From contig NC_081552.1 in NCBI RefSeq assembly GCF_963082655.1, forward strand, positions 198,446,781 through 198,510,780: 64,000 bases of DNA, in the 5' to 3' direction. The DNA comes from Stomoxys calcitrans (taxonomy: Eukaryota > Arthropoda > Insecta > Diptera > Muscidae). The notes beneath the pieces are model-generated. The model saw nothing but the letters and a program-made list of their open reading frames with translations, made no database searches and had not been told where the DNA came from. Positions 37,301 to 49,300 of this stretch are shown here, in pieces. The translations under genes and the position numbers were made by a program. The stretch's first letter is position 1, and each line of letters starts with the position of its first letter.

Positions 37301-40300
37301 TATTAAGCACAGTTATTGGAAGTCATAACAAAACACCTCATGCGAAATTTCAGCCAAATCGGATGAGAATTGCGCGCTCTATTGGCTCAAGAAGTCAAGA
37401 TCCAAGATCGGTTTATATGACAGCTATACCAGATTATGAACCGATTTGAACCATACTTAACACAATTGTTGGAAGTGATACCAAAACCCTACATGCAAAA
37501 TTTCAGTCCAATCGGATGAGAATTGCGCGCTCTATTGACTCAAAAAGTCAAGACCCAAGATCGGTTTATATGGCAGCTATATCAAAACATTTTTTTAAAC
37601 CGATTTTAACCATACTTAGCGCAGTTGTTGGAAGTGATACCACGAACGAGAATTGCGCCCTCGAGAGGCTCAAAAAGTCAAGACCCAGGAACGCTTTATA
37701 TGGCAGCTATATCGAAACATGAACCGATTTGGCCCATTCACAATCCCAACTGACCTACACTGATAAAAAGTATTTGTGCAAAATTTCAAGCGGCTGTTTC
37801 AAACAGAATGACGAAATTAGTATAGCCCCATCCTATGGTGGAGGGTATAAAAATATTTTTTTGTGACTTTTACAACACAACACAAGAAAATTAACTTTTG
37901 TCTGTTTGTTATTCACTTTTGAATAGCATTCTTCGAAGTTATATTGCTTAGGAGTGCCCACCAAACCTTAAAGACCATATTCGGATATCACATTTAAGCT
38001 CTGCTTCCATTTATCTCGAATAAACTATTTGTTTGCTGCCAGGTGGGTCGAATGGATCCACATGGATCCAAATTTTATTGTTCGATTTGATTTTGCCAAT
38101 TATATGTCCTTCGGGTGGTGTTGGGCGTGGGGGACACTCCTCATTTGAATTATATTTTGTTTTGATCGCCCAAGCTGTTGTGGGAGATGCAAGCTCCTAC
38201 CCAGACACTTAATTCTAAATGCTAATGACAGATTCATAATATGCTTCAAAATTGCACTAATTTGTTTACCATATACACCCGATTGGTGTACATGTCCGTC
38301 GTGGGGGTTTTGGGTTGCGCGCCATCGGTGTACATGTGAAATTGTCATCTTTATACTATGCAAATTTGGCCCATGAACATTCCACTAAGGAACAGGGGCA
38401 AACTTCTCACATATCAATGAGTGCAGTCCGATTGCAGTTTAAGCTCAATGATAAGGGGCCACCTCTTTATAGCCGAGTCCGAACGGCGTGCCGCAGTGCG
38501 ACACCTCTTTGGAGAGAAGTTTTACGTGGCATAGTACCTCACAAATGTTACCAGCATTAGGAAGGGAAAACCACAGCCGAAAATTTTTTCTGATGGTCTC
38601 GCCAGGATTCGAACCCAGGCGTTCCGCGTCATATGCGGACATGCTAGCCTCTGCGCTACGGTGGCCTCTTCATACTTAACACGTAAATATCTTGGAGGTG
38701 CGAAGTCTGAATCTTTCCTTACATTTTACAGTCCGATTCGTTATCTACCTCGTCGATTGTTCTACAAGTCCGTCTGGAGGTTTTCAAAAAGGGTGAGGCC
38801 GCCCCCCAAACACTTGACCCTGAATTTGGATGACTATTTGTTTCATTGCAGTTCCTTATTGACCTGGTTGGTCTATATTAACGCTAAGAGGTTGTTTTAA
38901 ATGTGGGTGGACTCCAGACACCTCACATTGGCTCCAACCGATCTACAGCTTACTCGGTTTTTTGTAGGGTTCTCTTGGTTTTGAGAAGCCTTAAAAAAAC
39001 GTGACTTTGGCAAAACATGAAAGGGAATGGAGGACTTCACCCACTTTAGGGAATTCCCAGTTTCTATCTACGGTGCCTAAACACAAAAATTTGTTTCAGT
39101 TTTGCTAAATCCATGCTGTTATTCGTTGTTGTTGTTTTGTTGCAGCAGTGTGTTGTACACTGAGGCGGCAGCCCTTGCCGATGAAGGGCTTCATAGGGTC
39201 AACCCGGTACGTATAACCGGCTGCCTTGGGATAGTCATTTGCTGTTATTCGTCGTTTGTATTTATCGGGTCAATCGGGTACGTACAACCGGCTGCTTTGG
39301 GATTGTCTTTAGCTGTTATTCGTCATTTGTGATTGTCGTGAAGAGATATTGGAGATTCGTCATTCGATTCCACTAAACTCGAATTGTTGTCCAACTCCAA
39401 TAAAGGGTTTTCTCTTTCCATTTTACTGGAATCAATAAGAGTGTACTATAATGAGAGTGTACAAAATTAGATTGAGGTGTCGATTGTAAAAGGTCGCGCA
39501 ACTATAGTTGGGTTGCCAGGAGATAAACCACAAAATAAAAATTACTACAAATTTGGAAAATTTTATCAGTTCATTCAATGTCGGTGTTTTGAGCGTTCAA
39601 CTACTTAGAAAAGTGTAAAAAAATATGAAATTAAATACATAAAGGGAAATTTTTTGGCAAACTTGGCCGTTGGCAACTCAACTGAAGTTGGGTTTGCATT
39701 TGCAAACATAAAACCAGTAAGGAAAGGCAAAAGTCGGGCGGTGCCGACTGCATAATACCCTACACCTACCCTATAAGTACAAAGTGGCAGCTATATCTAA
39801 TTCTAAACCAATTTTGATGGACCTCGGCGGATGTTTTCAGAATCCGTATCAAATTTCGAGCATATATGTTTAAACTTTACTCTCTATAGATATTGTCGTA
39901 GTCGTCATTGAAAGCGTTATACAAAATTTTGGCAAGATTGCTCAATAAATGCGATTACAGTGGCTCTTGAAGTGAAAATCGGTTGATATACATATATGGT
40001 AGCTATATCTAAATCTGAACTGATTTTTATGAATTTTGCCATTAAGAGTGATAAGAAAATCCTTCGTGCCAAATTTCGAGAGAATCGGTTAACAAATGAG
40101 CACTTTATTGCAATATTTCTCAAAATCGGACGAACATATATATGTGGGAGCTATATCTAAATCTGAACCGACTTCGAGCAAACTTCCTAGATATTGTGGT
40201 GGTTCTCGAGAAAAGCGTTGTGCAAAATTTTGGCAAGATTGGTCAACTAATGTGCTTCAGTGGCTCTAGGAGTGAAAATCGGGCGATATAAATGCATGAG

Positions 40301-43300
40301 AGCTATATCTAAATCTGAACCGATTTCTATGAAACTCACCAGTAATATCGGGAGTTAAGAGAAAATCCTTCTTGCTAAATTTCGAAAGAATCGGTTAATA
40401 AGTGACCACATTATTGCAATATTAGTCCAAATCGGACGAACATATATATGGGAGCTATATCCGAATCTAAACCGATTTTTTTTGCAATTTCAATAGGCTT
40501 CGTCTCTAGTCCGAAAAACAGGTCTGTACCAAATTTTAAGACAATCGGATGAAAATTGAGACCTGTTCTTTTATTAACATTGGCAGACGGACAGACAGAC
40601 AGCAGGCAGACGGACATAGCCAAATCGAATCAGTAAGTGATTCTGAGTTGATTGGTATAATTATCGATGGGTCTATCTCTCTTCCTTCTGGGTGTTACAA
40701 ACAAATGCACTAAGTAACGGGAAGCCACCGTAGCACCGTTAGCATGTCTGCCTATGACGCTGAACGCCTGGGTTTGAATCCTGGCGAGACCATCAGAAAA
40801 AATGTTCAGCGGTGGTTTTCCCCTGGAAACATTTGTGAGGTACTATGCCATGTAAAACTTCTTTCCAAAGAGGTGTCGCACTGCGGTACGCCGTTCGGAC
40901 TCGGCTATAAAATTTAGGCCCTTATCATTGAGCTTAAACATGAATCGGACTGCACTCATTGATATGTGAGAAGTTTGTCCCTGTTCCTTATTGGCATGTT
41001 CATGGGCACAATTTGCATTTGCACCAAGTTATAATACCTTGTAGTGGTGTATGGTAAAATGTCCTGGGAAAGCTACATTTTATTACATAATAAAACAGTA
41101 CTTATGAAATTAGACATGGTAAAATTTTGATTTTGCATACAAATCCGGACTATTAAAGGGAAGGAGTTGGTAATAGAGCTGGACAACTACCGACATTCGC
41201 AACATTCGATATTTTAAATCAAAAATACCGTTACTATTTCCTATCACCTATATTTAAAACGAAAATAAAGAGTAAAAATCTGGAAATCGGTTTATATAGA
41301 AGCAATATCAATGAATCGACCGATTAAAGTCAAATTTAATAAAGTCAATTGGAAATCATGAGAGAAAGAAATCATTGTACGAAATTTAAGCCTAATGGGA
41401 TGAAATTTGCGCCCCCTATAGGCTGAAGAAGTAAAAACGGGAGATTTCTTCATGTTGACGTATGTGTCAAAACTACATACCATATGTCTGCTGGCGGTGG
41501 GGTGTATAAAAAGGGACATGCGACACTAAGTCTATACTGTAACTCTTATGGGGTATGCTAGTTGTGTGAACTTATCAAAATGTTGTTATTGACATAAAAT
41601 TTGTTTAGGCGTACATAGACCTTGTCGTTGTGTTTCCTGAGAATGTCAATGATGATTGGTCCTCCGAGACCATGGCTCATTGAAATATCAGCTAGATTGT
41701 ATCTCGCCGCAGTTGCAGCGATATATGTCCAGTATGTTTACTTTGTGTAAGTGCCGTCTCCGTCCTTATGTGGCAAAAACGAAGTCTACAGACCATCATG
41801 ATTATGTTGCGGGCTAAACGTCTGTTGTGGACCAAGGCTTTGTATTTACAATAGGTGATAGGTTGTAAATTCCGACATTGTTATGATTAACGGCTATGAG
41901 ATCAGCGTGCGTATTGCCATTAATGTCCGATTGTCCGGGTATCCATAAAAAATGAATTGTGTATTCGCTCTCTTGAGTTTCGTCAATTCATATTTGATTC
42001 TCATAATGTGTGGGTGTGTTTTATTGTGATTGATTGGTTGTATTACCGACTTACTGTCAGATATTTGCCCACATCATTTACACCAATGAAAAGTAAAGCC
42101 CGAAAATATCGGGCTCTCCAGATGGAGTGAGGAGCTGGCTTTAATCCGGATTAGGTTCCAAATGCGCAGCTTGTTTTGGTGTTTGTTTTAGAAACGTCCG
42201 TAAAAACGCGAATAAAATCACAAAATTTGTTCGTTATAATGGCGTCGAATTTTGCATGGATTTCACTAAGGTGACGGGTTGCCTTCCTTATGTCAAGGTA
42301 AGAAACATGAATGGCCGAATAATGGATTTTTCGAGGAAATTCGTATCTATGGGATTTCCTGTGGGTCTCAAAGGAAAAGTTCAAGATTTTCTCTTCATAT
42401 TTCTGGTGTAGTGTTGGTCTACCCACAAATTTATTATTTTAGCGCTGGTATTTGCTTGCTGGATGTCTTTCATTAGATATCGTACGTCGGATATAATGTT
42501 CAGCTAGATATAAAAGAAAACGGGAGATTTAATAAGGAAGCGGTATCGGTATCGTAACATTCGATATTTCTAATAATAAATATCGATAGTATCGATACTA
42601 TCGTTAACTGAGAAGTAAAAATCAAGAGAACGATTTATATAGAAGCGATATCAATGCACAGAGCGAATAAAATCAAATTTAATAAAATCAGTTGGAAGTC
42701 ATGAGAGAAATCATTGTACAAAATGTAAGCCCAATCAGTTGAAAATAGCGCCCTCTATAGGCGCAATGTGTCTTATAGGATACATACAGTGTCGAATTGC
42801 TTTTTTTTTCGTTAAATTTTGCAAACAAAAGAACTTTGCAGATAGTATCGATAGAGAAAATATAAATGGATATTCAGACAAAAAATAAAATATCGATAGC
42901 GCCATCGATAACTGGCCAGCTCTAGTTATGGGCCGATTCGAACGATACGAAAGTTAACAGTTTTATTAATGCGGCTAAAATGGAGTATTATTCTTCAAGA
43001 TATGATTGCGCAGTGGGCTCGAAGAGTAAGTGGAAGGTGATACATGACATCGGAATGGGTAAACCCAAGTCAAACATTCGATACCATGGGGATCAAGATG
43101 AACTCAACAGGACCTTCGTAAGCATACCCGATATACAAACGGACACGCAATTTTACAGTGATAATGATGGGCCGGCTTTCGTTTTTGATTGCCATGAGGT
43201 AGTTTATGAGAGTTTTGTCCGTGTTAAGTCAAATGCAATTGGCTTGGACGAAGTTGATCCGAGATTTGTACGAATGTTACTTCCATAACCAAATTTTCCC

Positions 43301-46300
43301 CATAACCAAATTTTCAAAAACGTCAGATCCTGGAGATGCGTGCACAGATTTAGGCGAAATTTTGTATGCCACCTTATGGTACCCCAAATTATTAAAATAA
43401 GTTGGGCTCAAATAATCTAGGGGGACGCCCCATCGCAAAACCCACCCGAACGGACATCTGCACCGATTGGGACAATATGGGTATCAAATGAAAGGTATGT
43501 AAGAGTAGAGTACGAATTTTGTACACAAATGTCACTCTTAAGCTTCCGGAGGTCCCCCACCCCCAAAAAAGGCCCAAGAGGACACTTTCACCGCTTTGGA
43601 CAATATGGATATCAAATGAAAGGTATTTGAGAGTAGAGTACGAACTTGGCATTAAAGTGTTACCCTAAGTGTCGGTGGCCCCCCACCCCTGAAAACACCA
43701 CCAAACAGGACACTTTAACCGCTTTGAGTAATATAGGTATCAAATAAAAGATATTTAAAAGTATTTTGGTGCCTGAGAGCCCTCCCTCCTTCCTCCTACC
43801 GTACTTTACGTACCTGTTTAATTCAATTTTGAGCTCCAGTGAAGCATGCAAAGATTATCCCCATTCCCAAATCCAACGTTGATAATCGGCTGATATCAAT
43901 TCTATGCTATATCTCTAAGGTTTTCGAGAAAATTCTTCATGGACAGATGTCGGTATATCTTCACCAAGAGTCCCTGTTGTCAGAAAGACAGTCCGGCTTT
44001 CGTTCTGATCATAGTTGCATTACTGCACTGGTTGAAGTGGCTGAATCGATCAGAAATGACATTGATGAGAACAAAATTGGCTTTCTGGCTCTTTTGGATC
44101 ACTCCAAAGCTTTCGACACGGTTGATCACCTGAATTTGTGCATGAAACTACGGAATTTTTTTAACTTCACATCAACAGCAACGAGTCTGATTATGTCGTA
44201 GCTAAGGATAGACGACAGTCTGTATGTACAGACCTAATGGGGTTCCTAAGGGGTTTCCCCAAGGCTCTATTATAGGTCCACTTCTTTTTTCATTATATGC
44301 GACGAACGACTTGCCTCGTCAACTAGCACACGGTCAGATTATGATGTATGCTGATGACGTGCAGATTTTTCAAAGCGGCTTTGTGGACAATGTAGACGAC
44401 TGCATAAGTAAACTTAACGCGGACCTACATCGCGTTTATGACTGGGCGACTGCAAATGGTTTGTTGTTAAATCCAAGTAAGTCTAAATGTTTGGTTGTTC
44501 ACAAAAACAAGAATTTCAACATGCGACAACCGGATATTTCCGTTAATGGTCAGAGGATTGATATTGTATCTAGTGCGAAGAATTTAGGCGTGGTTTTTAA
44601 CAGTTCCTTGAGCTGGTCCGATCATGCTAACATCGAGATCGATATTTATTGATAAAACTATCGATACACTCAAATTAGGCCCATTCTGAGTTGAAGTTTT
44701 TTTTTTGTATTAGAATCGTATCGCTTCTTCATTCATCACACACACACAGACACACCCTCATGCGCACATTCACAATGGACCAGTGCAGACCAGTGTTATC
44801 TTTTTTGTTTAGTTTCAAAATGTTGCCTTGTCTATGGTCGAACAATGAAAAACGCTTAATTGATGATTGTTTTGTCCTTTTTCAATCAACCAAAACCAAA
44901 AAATCTAAACACACTCACTTAAATAAACAAAAAAAAAAAAACAATGAATAACCATTACCGAAATTGTGACAATCAGATGCATTTACCGATTTGGATCCAT
45001 TAGGTACTGGTCGCATACGGCCATATGTCGATAAGAAATATTTTTTCCAAGAGCTTAAAAATCCACCAAAAAAAGTTTTGAAAGATCTCACAGCTAACAC
45101 TTCCGTAACATCGTCGTCCTCATCGTCATCGTTAATGATTGCGACAACAACGCCGCAAGCTGCTAATGTAACAGTAGCGGCGACAGCCCCAGCAACAGCT
45201 GCCACCAATATCGCTAAGTCACATGCATATGCCACCACAGCAACAGCAACAGCAACAACATCAGCAACAGCAACGGCCTCGGCTATCTTTTCAATGGGCG
45301 AAACACAAAAATCTTATCATAATAATTTATTGCAATCGTCAGTTACAGATGAAATATTGAACCTGCAGGATTTCGATATGAGGCCAACTACATCTCAGCT
45401 AACCTCAGCAATGTTACTAACAAGCTCGTCTACCATTAATTCCCTACTAACAACCGTAACAACAACAACCGCATCTGCATCTGCCTCAGTGACAGCCCCA
45501 TCTCTTTTGACCACAGGTACAAATGCTAACGCTAACATTGTTGTTAATAGTAGTCACGCTTCACTAACAGCCACCACCCACACCACCATCAGCTATACAG
45601 AGAGCACTACTGCTACCGTAAATTTGTATCTGTCTGACAGTCGTAGTCTTAAACGTAGCACTGCTTTATCATGCACTTGCCCCTTTTTTGTAACAACAAC
45701 AACAACAACAGAAACAGCAACTTCACCAACAACAACAACAACAGACAATATTACTACTAACAACTTTCCCATGAGTAACGTTTGCAATGTCAGTACTAAC
45801 CGTTCACTTCTTCAGCCATCAACTATTAGTGGCAGTAGTGGTGGTTCTAATACCGCTATGGTGACTAGTGGCGGCGACAAAGTGATGTCGACGACCAGTG
45901 GATGTGCCCCAAGGCCATCTACTACCGTTGTTAGTTCTTCTCAAACCTTATTAGAAATTAATAGTTTACGTTTTTCTCGATATCCTACTCTTCCTCCCAC
46001 TTTTGTTACTTTAGAACCGCTGGCAGCATCAGTGTCTGGAACAACAGCATCAGATCCTGTTATGTTGCCGCGTGATACAGATCCTTTTTCGCCTACACGA
46101 AAGAAGAGTGATCCCTTTGAAGAAGGTGGCGATATTTTCTCAAAATTGGATCCCTTCGAGTTTGAGTTCAATGGTACCGAGCATAGTGTGACAGAGAAGT
46201 CAAGAAAGTCCACCTCCGATTCGATGCCTTCACCCAAGCTGGGGGGAGATGCCGCCCCCGCATCTCAAGATCTGTTGGCTGGTCATTTGCAAGTAAGCTT

Positions 46301-49300
46301 GCCGCCAGAGGGTGGCGCTGCCAGCGGCAGTGGTTTTGGCGAAGTGACTCAAACACAGAGCACCATACGTTCACGTCCGGTTCCCTCATCTGCAATGGCC
46401 TCGGGAAGTGCTTCGCTGGGAGGAGTTCCCGCACAATTACCACCTGCCTCCTTGTTGAAGCAGCAAACGGTGGATGTCATTTCAAGCATTTCCAACAAAA
46501 AGATGCCTCACCTGTTTGGCCAATCCTCTCGATTTCCCAAAAGGGATTCCAACTCCATAAATATGCGCCGTTTGCAGGAATCCGACTCGCTGAGTGAGAC
46601 TGAGACGGCTCCGGAGCCTCCGCCGCGCCCCGACTCTGCCACCTATTCTGAGCCACCTCCTTTGCCGCCCAAAAAACAATTCAATGATATTGTGATTAGG
46701 CCAAGGGCCGGAACATCGTCGACAGCAGCATACTCTTCGAGTCGCTATGAAAGTGTCAACTCTGGCTTGGCTTCAAAGTTGGGAGCGACATCGCGTACTC
46801 CTCCCATGAGCAGTGGAGCAGCAGATGTGCCTCCAATTCCATTGCCCTCGCGAAGAGTGGGTCGTTCTGATGGTTCATATCCTGGGCCCGGAAGACCTCG
46901 GAAGCCAGGGCACACCGAGGACGATTATCTAGCACCTTTGTCTGGGTCTTCTGCTTCAGCCAATATAGGGGTTTTACATAATCCAGATGTGCCACCATTG
47001 TTGCCTCCACCAACGCAAAGCTCAACAAGGACACGAACTAATCGCCAGCAATCATTCCATCAGTCAAGCAAATCACACGATATTTACGAAAACAAAAACG
47101 AAATTTTGCAACAGCAAAAGCAGCTGCAGCAGCAACAACAACAAAAACAGCAGCAGCAGTTGCATACCAATCCATCCGAAGCCGCTCCTCTGGTACCAGA
47201 CATTACCCTTAGCCAACTTTTAACCCTGGGCATTGATGAGCTTTCAACTAAACTAAATGTACCCACATCGAAGCTTTCGACCATGACGCTTGTGGAATTG
47301 ACCTCATATCTGGCGGAATTCCTTGAGCAATCTAAACCCGAGCCTAAACCAAAAATATCCGATCAACAGACCATATTCAAGGTTAACTTTGATCAGGAAG
47401 CTACTTTTGTGGCCAAATTTGATGACACCTTTGGCGAGGATTTCCAGCAGCCAGCTGCGTCCGCTGCATTTGAAGCCAACTTTGCCCAATTTGATCAAGT
47501 AAATGTGGAACCACCTGCCGCGGCCCAACAGAGTTCTTCGGTGCCACCGGCTGATCGTTATGCTGTTTTTAGAGAAATCATTGACCAGGAACTGCAGCAG
47601 CAGCAGGAGTCGGTTGATCTCATTGGCGATGTCATGGAGGCAGACGAAACACAGCCAAGGCAGGAGCAACAATTCGAGAGCAACATTGCACTTAGCACAG
47701 ATCTCGATATGGCTGCAGCTTCTCAAGATCTCTTGAGTGGTGACATGCCTGAAATCGGTACACATCAGCCCACGAAAATCGATACGAAAATATCGGAAGT
47801 TTTAGCCCAAGCTAAAGATCGCTATGCCGCCTTAAGGGATTTAATTTTGGTGGAAAATCTCTTCGATAATCCAGCTCCCCAGCATAGTGAAGTCGCAGAC
47901 ATATCGGACCATGGTCATTCGGAATCCAAATCACCTTTTCATGGGTTTTCCGGCTTCAATGACGATGACGAGGATCAAGATTTAAAACAACTTATGGATC
48001 AGAGCGTGCATTTGGATGCCACCACTCAACAACAGAGACTGGGTTTGGTCGATAGTCGTGGCTTCTTGGTGGAGCCCTCCTCTTCCGCCATCACCGTGGA
48101 AGATGATGAGGAGGACGATGAGCGTCGGGCCGGCAGAGAGGATAAAGATTATCAGGGTGGCGCTAGCAGCGCCGACAGCAATGACAAGGATAACGATAAG
48201 GACAACTTGACCATTGCAACCTCAACGTATGAACAACTAGCCAATTCCAATCAACAACTGGAAGAAATCGGAGAAAAGCCTGATAAAATCGAAGATACTC
48301 CAAAGATAAGCATCACTCAAAGTCTAACCATCACTAACGAAAACAACTATTTGTCGACGGGTAGTGTGGTATCTTCGGCTCTGTCGGGCTCCAAGGATGA
48401 TCTGGAAATTGACGACTTAATGCAGAGAGCTATATCAAATCTTTCCCTCGACTCCAGGGAGCGAAATTCGCCGGCAATTTCAGCAAATCTCCTAAGCACT
48501 ACCTCTGGCCAACCTCAAGTAACGAATACGGCCACCACAACAATGACTCCACAGCACTTCAATGATGTTAGCACTTCGCCAATTCCTATGCCAAAGTCGC
48601 CGGCCGCTTCTATAACAACGCAAGCGAAGTCGCCTAACAACAGCAGCAAATCGCCCCAGCAAATATCACCATTGCCCAGCCATTTGAATGTCGTATCGCA
48701 AATCATTGACGCAGCAACGAGACAAATGCAAACCGATACTGTATCGAAAACTTCGAATGAATCTTGGGCCACATTTGATACGCCACAACATCAGCCGCCT
48801 GCGCCGCCGCCAGTGTCTTCAGATAAGCGAGCTAGACCTTCTGCCAAGGCCTTGGCCAAATCGAATAATTTCCTCAATTTGCCACCACCGCCCGGTTCAA
48901 CATCAAATTGTTCGCAAAACGATAGTGCTTTGGAATCACCCTGCTCTTCGGATCCACGAGATGAAGGATGGCATAAGCGTGCAATGGGTGGCAGCAGTTT
49001 ATCATTGGGTCACCATTCAGCTGTTGGCAGTACATCGGGCCAGAGACGCTATCACAAGAAGGAACGTCAAAACACATCGTCCTCCTCCAGAGATCTTAGC
49101 TGGGATGAAGACCAAGGCGTTGTGGGCAGTGGTCATATGATGGATTATGCACAGGGTAAACGTGTGTCTGGACCTTCTCAGGGCAGTCTAACTACCGAAC
49201 GCCTAGGTTACTATAGGCGGCATGCGAGACGCATGAATTCATGCGATGAGGATTACGAGTAAGTCATCAGCTCCAATTAAACCACCCATGCTCTTTCTAT

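Noticed and set aside
30104..44976. An extra Dab exon hidden in the large intron
   Set aside because: Exon 4 and exon 5 join with matching phase and give KS-D-AFTDLDPLG, close to the Drosophila junction. No intervening block has coding character apart from transposon pieces.
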